Positions 1 through 8,703 of a stretch of 43,356 nucleotides of DNA are shown here, piece by piece. A model generated the notes under the pieces. The model saw only the letters and a list, made by a program, of their open reading frames with translations, searched no databases and was not told the origin of the DNA. Source of the stretch: a virus. Numbering within the stretch: position 1 is the first letter of the stretch; each line of letters starts with the position of its first letter. The stretch spans positions 1 to 43,356 of the IMG/VR virus record IMGVR_UViG_3300002460_000061; one strand, given 5' to 3'. The position numbers and the translations under genes were made by a program.

Positions 1-767
1 AATCCCGCTTCTTTGGCACGTTTAAAAAACTCCTGCTCGTTCGGTATCCACTCACCAGTACGGCTATCGTAAATCTTAGGGCTATTCGGGTCTTTTACGA
101 AGGGTATTGAGCTTTGCGCCGTCTGTGGGGTTTGTGATGTTTGCGCGCGCGCGGGCGTGCTCACAGGGACTTGTGTAGTTTGTGTCTGCGGCGCAGAAAC
201 TAAATCTTTAAATTGATTCCAGTAAAACTCAAACTCATTATCGCTTCCTTGTGCGCTTTTGAATGCTTGCCGTGCCTTTTCTTCTGTTGGAAATATCCGC
301 GCAAGTTGTTCTTTTGCGCTTTGTGTTAAATTCCCTTCTCTATCCGATGATCTTTCATTTTGACTTCCTCTTATGCCTCCAGTTATTCCAAAAGGAGTAT
401 TTATATCGTAATTACCATAATTTTTAGGTGATGGTATTATTGTAGATTGCGTGCGTGATGTTGGCACAGGTGCGGGCGTATTTATTGCAGTTGGCACAAA
501 AGGTTTTTTTGAGGTTTGGGTAGGCGCGCGCGCGGATACAGGAGTTTTCACTGAATATGGTGGTGCGGATACGGGTTTAGCTTGAGTAAACTTTGATATT
601 TGCTCTGCCGTTCCTATTCTAAAATTAACTCCCTGCTGGAATTTAGTTGACGGTAATCCCGCTTCTTTGGCGCGTTTAAAAAACTCCTGCTCGTTCGGTA
701 TCCACTCACCTGTACGAGAATCGTAAATCTTAGGGCTATTTGGGTCTTTTACGAAGGGTATTGCCAT
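1..767 (-). CDS. Virion-associated low-complexity protein, N-terminal part (continues past the window edge)
   Basis: The frame starts at an ATG (765-767) behind an A/T-rich leader and is still open at base 1. The protein begins MAIPFVKDPNSPKIYDSRTG. A unit of about 36 residues (VKDPNSPKIYDSRTGEWIPN and the following EQEFFKRAKEAG) occurs twice, at the N-terminus and again at the left edge. Between the copies lies a Pro/Thr/Gln/Ala-rich linker that includes alternating GC runs encoding Ala-Arg. The broken codon at bases 2-1 is completed by base 43356, and the frame then joins the open ORF at 42546-43356. The intact product would be 525 residues. No known domain is recognised. Its place beside the 1561-residue internal-type protein and the fibre genes suggests a virion protein. 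Confidence is high that it is a gene and low on its function. Confidence 0.75.
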   Translation of the reverse strand, partial: MAIPFVKDPNSPKIYDSRTGEWIPNEQEFFKRAKEAGLPSTKFQQGVNFRIGTAEQISKFTQAKPVSAPPYSVKTPVSARAPTQTSKKPFVPTAINTPAPVPTSRTQSTIIPSPKNYGNYDINTPFGITGGIRGSQNERSSDREGNLTQSAKEQLARIFPTEEKARQAFKSAQGSDNEFEFYWNQFKDLVSAPQTQTTQVPVSTPARAQTSQTPQTAQSSIPFVKDPNSPKIYDSRTGEWIPNEQEFFKRAKEAG

Positions 768-785
768 ATATTTTAATAAACTACG

Positions 786-2438
786 TTATGAAATTTCTAT
801 TGCCTCGCTCCCGCTTGAAAATCCGCTTGTATTTCCTAAATTATCTACTGCTTTAATCCAGTAGTATTGCGTGGAAGTAGAGCCGTCAAATTGAATTGTT
901 ACTAATTTTAAATCGGAATTTGTATCTTGATAAGCTAAAAGATAAATTCTATTTTTTATCTGTATTATACTTCCGTTATTAACTGCATTTGCAGTATCAA
1001 ATTCGTAACTGCTTATTGCCGTATCGGTAATTGTCCCGTTATCTGCGATTGTATAAGTATCTAAAAATCCGTCATCATCTGCACCCGTAGAGGAAAAAAC
1101 AAAAGTATTGTCTGCAATTTTTTTTCCCAAAATAGCAGGCGTAGCAGTTGTAGAGCTTCTTATGGTTTGCGTATCTGTTGCCGCATTTGTGATATTTCCT
1201 ACTCCGTCTATAATATAAGTATCTATAATCACACTTGAGCTGTCATTGTCGTATCCCAAAACAAAAATATTGCCTGCAACATGATCAATGTATAATGGCG
1301 CACCGTTTGTAGTTGTTTGAGAAGAAATAAGCTGTGTATCAACTCCCGTAAAAATACCCGTTGCAGAAATAGTATGGGTTTTTAAATATAAATCGTTATC
1401 GGTAGTAGTTTTATAAAACAACAAAATAACATTATTAGAGGTTGGGCTTGGATGTTTAAATAAAACAATATTTCTATTTAAATCAGATGTACTTACCACG
1501 TTAACCGTGTCCGCCAAAGATGCTGTAATTACCCCCGTGTTACTTATATTGATTGATGATAAATTAATTTGACCCGAGCTGTGATAAGCTATTGCGTAAT
1601 ATGTGTCAACTGCGTGAATTACATCACTTGTTGTCATATCTACAGTTGAAAATTCATAAGTATCCGTATTTGTAATTGTCCCCCCAGAACTTATCGTAAA
1701 GGTTTTAATAAAACCGTCATCGTCTGTGCTTGTAGAAACAGCAACAAATATAATTGTATTTGGTATTTGACATATTCCTCCCTTGTAAGTAAAAGAGGTT
1801 GATGCTAAAAATTCTGAAGTGGAAATTGCACCAGAAGAAAAAGGGTCTATATTTCCAGTATTATCTATCCAGTATGTTGCAAGTCTATAGGTACGGGTAA
1901 AATCATCAAAAAGAGCAATTAAATAAATTTGATTTGAAATTTTAAAAACTCTCGGATTTCTTATGACGGTATAAGACACTGTAAAAGTATCTATATTCGT
2001 AGGAATAATAACCCCGTTTGGACTATCTGCATTATTATTTGGCGAAATATCAACAAAAAGAGTAGTATTGATTGTTGCTATTTTTTCTGCGGTACTACTG
2101 TCGTCTGATGTATTGCGCCAAACTTCGTAAGATTGTATATCCGTTTCTGCGTTTTTACTCCACTGTAATAAAACACCAAGAGTAGTTTCCTCTCCAGTTA
2201 GTCCCGTTGGCACGGCTGGCGTTGCACCATCATTTACTACCGTAGAAAATCCAGAGATATTTTTTCCGTCAATAGTGCTGGTATCACCTTTTACCACAAG
2301 ACTATTCATTCTTATATCTTCATCAATTTCACCATAAAGAAGATTCTCCGATGGAATTTCTTTGTTATAAATTGAAACAGGATTATCTGTAATTTTGTAT
2401 AAATTTTTATCCAGTCCAAGCTGTTCTAACTCTGCCAT
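786..2438 (-). CDS. Fibre/receptor-type protein: FN3 domain interrupted by a beta-repeat domain
   Basis: This is a 550-residue protein. Residues about 75-130 look like the first half of a fibronectin type III domain (PTGLTGEETTLGVLLQWS, SYEVWRNT). The missing second half appears at the C-terminus (STQYYWIKAVDNLGNTSGFS). The roughly 390 residues between them contain repeated strands such as DTYTIADNGTITDT and THTISATGIFTGVDT, typical of beta-propeller or beta-solenoid proteins. This reads as a domain inserted into a surface loop of the FN3 fold. FN3 and propeller modules are common in phage tail and adhesion proteins, so a role at the virion surface is inferred. The gene ends 18 bases before the next late gene and starts one base after the preceding stop. 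Confidence 0.7.
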   Translation of the reverse strand: MAELEQLGLDKNLYKITDNPVSIYNKEIPSENLLYGEIDEDIRMNSLVVKGDTSTIDGKNISGFSTVVNDGATPAVPTGLTGEETTLGVLLQWSKNAETDIQSYEVWRNTSDDSSTAEKIATINTTLFVDISPNNNADSPNGVIIPTNIDTFTVSYTVIRNPRVFKISNQIYLIALFDDFTRTYRLATYWIDNTGNIDPFSSGAISTSEFLASTSFTYKGGICQIPNTIIFVAVSTSTDDDGFIKTFTISSGGTITNTDTYEFSTVDMTTSDVIHAVDTYYAIAYHSSGQINLSSINISNTGVITASLADTVNVVSTSDLNRNIVLFKHPSPTSNNVILLFYKTTTDNDLYLKTHTISATGIFTGVDTQLISSQTTTNGAPLYIDHVAGNIFVLGYDNDSSSVIIDTYIIDGVGNITNAATDTQTIRSSTTATPAILGKKIADNTFVFSSTGADDDGFLDTYTIADNGTITDTAISSYEFDTANAVNNGSIIQIKNRIYLLAYQDTNSDLKLVTIQFDGSTSTQYYWIKAVDNLGNTSGFSSGSEAIEIS

Positions 2439-2439
2439 A

Positions 2440-3861
2440 TTATAATTTCTTAATCTTACCCTCTGTTACCATATTCAATACTTCCCACCCTCTGAAAATA
2501 AACGGGCTTCCCGAAGACGACCCCGATAATCTAAAACGTATTCTTGTAAAATCCTTTGCGTTCAATTTATCCACTTGATATAAATCTTTTTGCAAAGAGC
2601 CTATTGGTCTCCATTTGTTTGGTGTATCCGTATCAATCTGATAACTTAAATTTCCACCATTTGCGTTTTCGTGCAAAGTACCTATTTCACTGATTGTTTT
2701 TTTATTGCTTTTGATGTTAGTGAAATAAATCCAGTGTGTTTGTAAATCGTAAAATATCGCTGTTCCATTGTCCGTTGTACCGTTATCAAATTTAAAAATC
2801 TTACCCGCGTCATCTCCTATCAGTTGAATCAAATCTGTTCCGTCATCATAAAGAACAGAGCTTCTTGGCTCGCTTGCATAAGAGTAAATGCTCCATACTT
2901 GCGTTGAAATCGTGTAACGCACAACAACATTCGTAAAATCTACTCCTTCAAGAGTTATATCCCCTATACTCCAAAATTTATGGTCGTCATCACTCCACCC
3001 GCTTATATTCTCATAATATGAACGCGGAATAGCCCGTACAATATCTATAATAGGACGCGATATTTCTTCTTGTTGCCCGTCAAAAACAAAGTTATAAAAT
3101 CCAGTCGGGTGGTGATACGAAATGCCATTTTTCCCCTCAATAATACTCTCTTGTGAATATGTGCCTCTGAATATAGAGGGGTCGGGGTCGGTAGAATTTA
3201 TAGAGAATACTCTATAAATATAGTTATTTTTGAATACCAGTAATGCCCTCGGGTGTCTTTTTAACCCTGTTATTTTATCGCCGTCCTGCGGTGATACTTG
3301 AATAAAAGACGTTCCACCAGTAATGGTATTGCTCGTTGTAACTACATCGGAATAATATAATTTATCTGAACTAGCCACTGCCGCCCATACACGAGACCGA
3401 TAATTTTCTATAAAATCCGCGCCAGAGGGTAAGTCCGCAACATTTATGCTTCCAAAACTCCCCGATCCATTATATGTGCTGATGGCTTGGTTGCCATTTG
3501 CCATGAAAATATAGTCAACAAAATTGGTATATCTTGCTTTTGAAGTAGAGGTTAAGGCTGAACGAACAGCACTCCACGATGATCCGGTATAAGAATACAC
3601 AGAACCGTCCATGTTTGCTAAAGCGGCAAATGTGGTTCGTGCGTTGTTGCGGTATGCCCCAAGTCCTAATATAGCAGAACCGCCTATTTGACTTCCTAAA
3701 AGAGTCAAACCTTTACGCAACTCTACAGCTCCCAGACGGTCAAAATGAACATTTAAAGCAAACTCCACGCTGTCTTGCGGGGATAAAACTTCATCTATTG
3801 CCGCAGTTCTTATAATTCCACTTTTAAGAAACGGGATGGGAATTGAAGGTATTGCCGCCAT
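2440..3861 (-). CDS. Tail/neck-type beta-propeller structural protein
   Basis: This predicted protein is about 473 residues if it starts at the ATG at 3859-3861 (MAAIPSIPIPFLKSG). A longer version would start at a GTG at 3906 and overlap the upstream membrane-protein gene by 83 bases, so I chose the ATG, which leaves a 38-base overlap. The N-terminal stretch with ALNVHFDRLGAVELRKG followed by repeated blades resembles packaged-DNA stabilisation or tail-hub propeller proteins of podovirus-like phages such as P22 gp10. That assignment rests on pattern only. It lies in the late operon beside connector-like and fibre genes. Confidence 0.6.
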   Translation of the reverse strand: MAAIPSIPIPFLKSGIIRTAAIDEVLSPQDSVEFALNVHFDRLGAVELRKGLTLLGSQIGGSAILGLGAYRNNARTTFAALANMDGSVYSYTGSSWSAVRSALTSTSKARYTNFVDYIFMANGNQAISTYNGSGSFGSINVADLPSGADFIENYRSRVWAAVASSDKLYYSDVVTTSNTITGGTSFIQVSPQDGDKITGLKRHPRALLVFKNNYIYRVFSINSTDPDPSIFRGTYSQESIIEGKNGISYHHPTGFYNFVFDGQQEEISRPIIDIVRAIPRSYYENISGWSDDDHKFWSIGDITLEGVDFTNVVVRYTISTQVWSIYSYASEPRSSVLYDDGTDLIQLIGDDAGKIFKFDNGTTDNGTAIFYDLQTHWIYFTNIKSNKKTISEIGTLHENANGGNLSYQIDTDTPNKWRPIGSLQKDLYQVDKLNAKDFTRIRFRLSGSSSGSPFIFRGWEVLNMVTEGKIKKL

Positions 3862-4066
3862 TGTTTTTGTACTTATATCCGTTATTAAGCCATTTTGAAA
3901 TCTCACCTAAAACCAAACCAGCAAGAACAACGTATTGATTTGGAATTTCAATACTCATTAAACTATTAAGTAAAAAATCAATAATCGCGGCTAACCCAAC
4001 CATTCCCGCGCGCCAAATAAAAGACTTTATTCTTCTCTCAATAATTTTTTCATTTTTCTTATCCAT
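3824..4066 (-). CDS. Small two-helix membrane protein, possible holin
   Basis: This 80-residue protein has a charged N-terminus (MDKKNEKIIERRIKSF). Hydrophobic segments lie at about residues 18-37 and 43-58, followed by a basic, Asn-rich tail. Size and topology match phage holin-like proteins, which form membrane pores for the endolysin. The endolysin gene, however, lies far away near the other end of the late operon. A second small membrane protein sits next to the endolysin at 36231-36536, so either could be the holin. The 3' end overlaps the start of the following propeller gene. Confidence 0.6.
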   Translation of the reverse strand: MDKKNEKIIERRIKSFIWRAGMVGLAAIIDFLLNSLMSIEIPNQYVVLAGLVLGEISKWLNNGYKYKNNGGNTFNSHPVS

Positions 4067-4089
4067 AGATAAAAATTAAATAAATAAAT

Positions 4090-5502
4090 CTAACATGGTA
4101 CATCAACATTTAAACGTAAATGTTGAGGGCTATATTCTTTCATAATTTGGGCTTCTTTTAATTCAGCCCATTTTTTATAGTCATCGTCTTGTTCTCTTAT
4201 CATCTGCGGGTTTTTCCGCAGTTTTACTCTATAGCGTATATACGGACGATAAATGGCATAAAACGGTTCATCAAAGGTGTCCGCTTCACTGTTTAAAACT
4301 GTCTTTTTTTTATAATAATCAAGCCAAATATTTTCACCCGCCAAGTCGTCGGAAAACGGCTGTGAAAAAGTTATCTTGCTTTCAAAAACAGTAAATTCAA
4401 CAGGAAGCCCAAAACTCGCGCTCTGCCATACATCTATAGCGGTTGAATGACCCCCGCTCACTATATTTGTTACCCCGCTTATTACATTTGTGCTTTCGTT
4501 GTTTGCGGTATAATCCACAACATCTATTGTTCCAGTTACAGCTTCTGCCGCAATATCAACAGCGCCAGATTCGTCAAAGTCCCCGCTTGAAGTGAGAGTG
4601 ATTGAAGTATCAGCCGCTAAAACCGCACCATTTAGAGTTGTGTGCGCGACACCCTCATACCATTTATTTAAAGCCCTTTTATCAATTTTAAACACCTCAT
4701 ATTTATTGCGTCCAATTCGCAAAGATAATACGTTTTCAAAAGTATTATCACCTCGTATATCTGTTGGAAGAGTGAGCTGAAATTTACCAGGTATAACATC
4801 TCCCGCGTCATATTCAAATACGGTGCGAAAACTCCATCGTTTCACACGGACATCTAAATCAATCTCATCACGCCCTTCATCTAAAGCGCGAAGTAAAAAT
4901 TCTTTTGTCAAAACCTCATTGTCAATTTTTTCTCCGAGAGAAATAAGAGCATCTCGTAGAATCATACCAACAGTCCCTTCCGCATATCCTGTTGCAATAA
5001 TGCCGTCTGAATTTTGTGATACATTGGTTGTGGCGGAATTGCTGAATTTTGCTCTATAATAATCAGTTGACGCGCCAGAGGTATGATTATAATAAGTTTC
5101 TCCAGCGTCCGCTCGTATATCAATAGTTGCTAAATCGGAATATGTTGACCCGCTATCAGTGGATCGTTGTATCACTATTTGGTTGTATGGAATTGTCTGA
5201 AATCTGTCTCCCCTGTTATGAGCAAAGTTAGTTATTGCGTTTAAAGTGATTGTTCCAGCTGACGGCGCAGAAGACGCATGAATACGAATAATCTCTGTTT
5301 TCTCCGCACCAAAATTTCCCACAACCGCGTATTCACCAACCGCAAACTTTAATCCGTTATCAGCACTAAAAGACGATGCACCCGCGCTTGCATCTGTAAT
5401 AATAAAAGTACTTTCGTTTTCACCGATGTCGGGATGTTGAACTAAAATCTCTACACCAATTTGCTCACCATATTTTGTACGAATTTTTGGAAGAATTTGC
5501 AT
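4090..5502 (-). CDS. Connector/adaptor-like virion protein
   Basis: This 470-residue late-operon protein has no domain I can name with certainty. Residues about 60-130 contain a small beta module (VGEYAVVGNFGAEKTEI, GTITLNAI). The centre contains the helical stretch MILRDALISLGEKIDNEVL. The C-terminal third has YRPYIRYRVKLRKNPQMI followed by a charged helix (YKKWAELKEAQIMKEY). Helical segments bracketing a beta-rich middle are typical of head-to-tail adaptor or tail-tube-associated proteins. The call is inferred from position and composition. Confidence 0.5.
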   Translation of the reverse strand: MQILPKIRTKYGEQIGVEILVQHPDIGENESTFIITDASAGASSFSADNGLKFAVGEYAVVGNFGAEKTEIIRIHASSAPSAGTITLNAITNFAHNRGDRFQTIPYNQIVIQRSTDSGSTYSDLATIDIRADAGETYYNHTSGASTDYYRAKFSNSATTNVSQNSDGIIATGYAEGTVGMILRDALISLGEKIDNEVLTKEFLLRALDEGRDEIDLDVRVKRWSFRTVFEYDAGDVIPGKFQLTLPTDIRGDNTFENVLSLRIGRNKYEVFKIDKRALNKWYEGVAHTTLNGAVLAADTSITLTSSGDFDESGAVDIAAEAVTGTIDVVDYTANNESTNVISGVTNIVSGGHSTAIDVWQSASFGLPVEFTVFESKITFSQPFSDDLAGENIWLDYYKKKTVLNSEADTFDEPFYAIYRPYIRYRVKLRKNPQMIREQDDDYKKWAELKEAQIMKEYSPQHLRLNVDVPC

Positions 5503-5503
5503 A

Positions 5504-5968
5504 TCATTCTATTGAAATCTTTACCCAACCTCCAGTATCTCTGTATGTTTCATCTCCATAATTCATTACTCTTTGGTATTTCACCCCATCGTCAATCACT
5601 TTTGCCCGCAGTTCAAGCCCCCAGCCAATCGGGCTTTGATATGGCGATTCTGAAATTGAACACGGCATTTTAGCGGGCAAGACAAGCCCAAAGTCGGTAT
5701 AATTCTCGCTCTGGTCTGTTGGTGTTTTTCCGTCAACATCTTCTGCAACGGTTACATTATCAGCGGGTATCACTGTATGAGTTTCTAAAAGCTGAAAGAA
5801 TTTATCGCGCGTGTATGTTCTTGTAATCGGATTGCCTTGCTCATCAGTCCCCAAATCTTCCGTTACGTTTTCGTCTTTATAAATCGGCTGTTTTATTTTT
5901 ATCTGTTCAAAAATGTCATCAAGCAATGTGTCGCAGTCGGTTTGAAGTTGTGTATTTTTTAGAGGCAT
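5504..5968 (-). CDS. Hypothetical late protein
   Basis: This 154-residue protein starts at ATG 5966-5968 and ends one base before the next late gene begins, so the two genes are tightly packed. It has a helical N-terminus (LLDDIFEQIKIKQPIYKD) and a beta-rich C-terminus with WGLELRAKVIDDGVKYQRVM. No known motif is visible. Its position between adaptor-like and lectin-like genes makes a minor virion role plausible. Confidence 0.55.
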   Translation of the reverse strand: MPLKNTQLQTDCDTLLDDIFEQIKIKQPIYKDENVTEDLGTDEQGNPITRTYTRDKFFQLLETHTVIPADNVTVAEDVDGKTPTDQSENYTDFGLVLPAKMPCSISESPYQSPIGWGLELRAKVIDDGVKYQRVMNYGDETYRDTGGWVKISIE

Positions 5969-5986
5969 AAATTATTGGGTTTTGTC

Positions 5987-6163
5987 TTAAATGAATATAA
6001 AAGCTATATTCCAAGCCAAAATTTCTATAGTTTTTTTTGTTAATTTCTCACTGATACTTTCACTGGTAATAATAATCAAATCCTCAATTTTTTTGCGGTT
6101 ATCATCAAAAGATTTTTTTTGCACTTGGGTTAATGGTTTTTTATTTATTTTTGGATATTTCAT
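5987..6163 (-). CDS. Small hypothetical protein with hydrophobic C-terminus
   Basis: This 58-residue protein starts at ATG 6161-6163 (MKYPKINKKPLTQVQKK). An upstream TTG in frame lies inside the duplicated 20-bp element and is less likely. A basic N-terminal half is followed by a predicted helix and a short hydrophobic tail (ILAWNIAFIFI) that could touch a membrane. Function is unknown. Confidence 0.45.
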   Translation of the reverse strand: MKYPKINKKPLTQVQKKSFDDNRKKIEDLIIITSESISEKLTKKTIEILAWNIAFIFI

Positions 6164-6196
6164 ATAACTATGAAACGGCAATGCCGTATTTAGGTT

Positions 6197-6439
6197 TTAT
6201 AATTGCGTCTTCTGGCTTCCCTTTTGGTATTCTGTCAAAGCCTTTATTTCAACCCTCACAGGTTCTAAACGATTCAACTTCCCTGAATTTTTAAGCAAAT
6301 CTTTTTTTCTTCCAAATATTCCATAACCATCTTGCCATCTGGTATGACTGATGCCGTCTCTATCACTAAAAGGCTCTAATTCTTTGGTGTCTTTATAGCG
6401 ATAACACCAAACATATATAGTTTTATTTTCTTTAATCAT
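6197..6439 (-). CDS. Small hypothetical protein (inserted cassette)
   Basis: This 80-residue protein begins MIKENKTIYVWCYRYKD and is rich in Trp, Tyr and charged residues. It overlaps the upstream 67-residue gene by 8 bases, which suggests coupled translation. The pair lies between identical 20-bp repeats, so both genes are probably a recently gained module. No family is recognised. Confidence 0.5.
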   Translation of the reverse strand: MIKENKTIYVWCYRYKDTKELEPFSDRDGISHTRWQDGYGIFGRKKDLLKNSGKLNRLEPVRVEIKALTEYQKGSQKTQL

Positions 6440-6635
6440 AAGGAAATAATTTTAAGTGCCTTTCATTCAAAGAATCATCAAAGCGTTTCTTCCAATCTCT
6501 CCACTCTTCTCTCATTCTGTCTGCCTCCCCATCTGACAACATACCGATAAAAGACGGGCGCGGATTACATTTCTCGCATCCTCCCGTAAACTCGCAATCA
6601 CATTTATATATTGTCTGTGTTTTTATATTTTCCAT
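6432..6635 (-). CDS. Small Cys-rich protein (inserted cassette)
   Basis: This 67-residue protein has a CDCEFTGGCEKC motif at about residues 12-23, a plausible zinc site. A charged helical C-terminus follows (MREEWRDWKKRFDDSLNERH). It is the first gene of the two-gene cassette flanked by 20-bp repeats. Function is unknown; binding to nucleic acid or protein is possible. Confidence 0.5.
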   Translation of the reverse strand: MENIKTQTIYKCDCEFTGGCEKCNPRPSFIGMLSDGEADRMREEWRDWKKRFDDSLNERHLKLFPYD

Positions 6636-6648
6636 ATTTTATTATCAA

Positions 6649-8133
6649 TTAGGAAACGGCAATGCCGTATTTTCTTCCGTAGTATCTAAAAGCCCTTTTT
6701 AACTCGCCCGCATTCATTACACGATTATGAAGTGAAGGTTCAGCTATCAATCCGTCAAATGTTCTTGTGCCCCCTGGTTCATTCCCAATATACAAATTGC
6801 TTCCAGCATCTGTAACCCTATCTCCAACCCCATTTATGGGTGTCCCGTATGATACTTCTGTTCCATTCAAATAGATATGGATATTTGTGGCTGTCGCTGA
6901 ACCGTCCCAAGTCAAAGCCAAAATCATTGAAGTCTCCATTGTAACAGCATTATTTGCGGAAACCCTTTCTAAATCTGTAGTCGCATAATCTACAATAAAT
7001 CTAACTGCGTTAGTTGTTTGAAGAAAAAATAACCAGCCATTATCTATGACTCCATCAGATTTATGTAAAATTCTTCCCGATGTCCCCACAGTGGTAGGTT
7101 TAATCACCGCAAAAATCGTCATCGCCGCTAAATCATTGATGGAGCTGTTTTGAGTTATTGTCAAAACATCATCTACGTTGTCAAAACTGATCGCGGGCTT
7201 CCCATTTATTTGAACGGCTTTATGCAGTGGTTTCGTTGTTACATTTCCCGTTCCAACAGCGTCATTTTCATTTCCACTCAAATCCGTTGCCTGCCTTACA
7301 TTATCGCCATCAACAGGGTCTTTCAGCGATACGCCGTCATTCTGGGTTACTGTTGCGTTATCAGTAAGCGTATTCGCCCCCCAACTGTCCGCCCTTGTTC
7401 CGCTTTCTTCGCCAAGTTTGAAGTATGCCACTCCTCCGCTTGCGACATTGATATTTGCTCCGTCTGTTCCAGCAATTCCTAACTCCTCAAGCTGTCTGCC
7501 ATTGCCGTCGTTATAAAGAAAAGTTCTCTCTGCGGCGGTATAAATTTGCTTGGCAATGATAACATCGTGCGACCTGCCAGTTAAAAAGGATGTGGGTATG
7601 GAATCTTTAGCCCCTATCCGAAAACCGGCTGTTGTATCAGAGGGAATACCAGTGGTCGCCACACTATTAACCGTTCCGTTATTGATTTGTATGTTAACCG
7701 TATTTGCGGTTGCATTATGCCAAAGTACGAAAAAATACCATGTCTGAATTGCAGGAATGCCGAGATTATTAGCAGTTGCGATACCTACTGAATTTCCCGA
7801 AGAATCAAAAATCAGAAAACGAAATCTATCTGTCGTTGAAAAATAATCAAGTCTGTACTCTCTCACTGTCCCGCTATTTTCCTGACTAAATATGGCTATT
7901 GTGCCCGAAAGTACATCAAAATACACCCACCCCGCAATCGTAAAATCAATATCTCCCATTGAGAGAGCGGCATTGTCAGCAATAGAAAGATACTCACTGT
8001 TTAACGCGGTGTATTGGGCAGAGTTGCCTGATTTGACGCCGTTATGCTGAAACGATGAATCAAGCCATAACTTGCAGTCTGGTATCATAGTGAGTCGGAA
8101 TGTTTTTCTTTTTCTTAAATATGGAAATGACAT
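6649..8133 (-). CDS. LamG/concanavalin-like lectin virion protein, apparently nested domains
   Basis: This is a 494-residue protein. A short strand typical of the start of a LamG-like jelly roll (IPDCKLWLDSSF, about residues 17-28) is followed by a complete LamG-type module at about 40-235 (SEYLSIADNAALSM, FTIAGWVYF). The first fold then seems to resume with DLSGNENDAVGTGN, KPAISFDNVDDVLTI and GLIAEPSLHNRVM. Such modules bind glycans and are frequent in phage tail proteins, so host-surface recognition is inferred. It ends KYGIAVS. That 3' end is duplicated on the far side of the inserted cassette. The start is ATG 8131-8133. Confidence 0.75.
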   Translation of the reverse strand: MSFPYLRKRKTFRLTMIPDCKLWLDSSFQHNGVKSGNSAQYTALNSEYLSIADNAALSMGDIDFTIAGWVYFDVLSGTIAIFSQENSGTVREYRLDYFSTTDRFRFLIFDSSGNSVGIATANNLGIPAIQTWYFFVLWHNATANTVNIQINNGTVNSVATTGIPSDTTAGFRIGAKDSIPTSFLTGRSHDVIIAKQIYTAAERTFLYNDGNGRQLEELGIAGTDGANINVASGGVAYFKLGEESGTRADSWGANTLTDNATVTQNDGVSLKDPVDGDNVRQATDLSGNENDAVGTGNVTTKPLHKAVQINGKPAISFDNVDDVLTITQNSSINDLAAMTIFAVIKPTTVGTSGRILHKSDGVIDNGWLFFLQTTNAVRFIVDYATTDLERVSANNAVTMETSMILALTWDGSATATNIHIYLNGTEVSYGTPINGVGDRVTDAGSNLYIGNEPGGTRTFDGLIAEPSLHNRVMNAGELKRAFRYYGRKYGIAVS

Positions 8134-8135
8134 AA

Positions 8136-8645
8136 TTAGTAAGTCAAATAGGTCAAATCATCACCCACATTAGTAGAAATACGATAAAATCTGTTCAGAT
8201 TATCAACTGGAATAAATCCAGTTTCATCTCCAGGCCCAAGTTCAAACCCGCTCGTTGTGTCGGTTGTTCCATTCACAGCGGTAACTCCGCTGATACCGAT
8301 ATACACGTTTCCTGCATTAGAAAGAACAGCTTTGAAATTCACCATACTACAAGAAATATCAGGCATTTGGAATGCAGTTGTTGACCCTGTAAGTTCTCCT
8401 GTTTTTATGTCGGTGTATTTTTTAATTGAAATTCCATCTGCAACAATATTATCAATCGTTTCAACCGCTGTTTTAATTGCAGAAGTGTCAGATTTAACAT
8501 TTGCATCTGCAACAGCCACGGCATTATCCCCTACTGCCATTCCACTGCCTGCACCAACTTTCGCGCGCGTATCATCATCAGCATTTTTAATCTCTACTGA
8601 CCCCACTTCAATATCTCCAAATGTTCCCGAACCCATTGAACTCAT
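8136..8645 (-). CDS. Minor virion/decoration-like protein
   Basis: This 169-residue protein has a Gly/Ala/Asp-rich N-terminus (GSGTFGDIEVGSVEIKNADD) and a C-terminal beta domain with ISGVTAVNGTTDTTSGFELG and YRISTNVGDDLTYLTY. Short proteins ending like this are common beside phage fibre genes. The stop is three bases from the LamG-like gene start. A structural role is inferred from context. Confidence 0.6.
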   Translation of the reverse strand: MSSMGSGTFGDIEVGSVEIKNADDDTRAKVGAGSGMAVGDNAVAVADANVKSDTSAIKTAVETIDNIVADGISIKKYTDIKTGELTGSTTAFQMPDISCSMVNFKAVLSNAGNVYIGISGVTAVNGTTDTTSGFELGPGDETGFIPVDNLNRFYRISTNVGDDLTYLTY

Positions 8646-8703
8646 AGAATTTTAATAAATTGATAGCACGCAAAAATTACCTTTCCGCATTATCAATTTA
8701 TTT

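Larger units (their letters stand above)
6172..6672. repeat. 20-bp direct repeats flanking a two-gene cassette
   Basis: The sequence GAAACGGCAATGCCGTATTT is present at 6172-6191 and identically at 6653-6672. The right copy encodes the C-terminal residues KYGIAVS plus the stop of the LamG-like gene. The left copy encodes the same KYGIAVS-stop peptide, although no gene runs into it. Each copy contains a near-perfect palindrome, ACGGCA-A-TGCCGT. The two small genes at 6197-6635 lie exactly between the copies. This is the footprint expected if the cassette was inserted with duplication, or recombined, at the 3' end of the LamG gene. Confidence 0.85.

Noticed and set aside
136-545. Alternating GC runs as Z-DNA or regulatory elements
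   Set aside because: They encode Ala-Arg linker residues in an open frame and need no other explanation.
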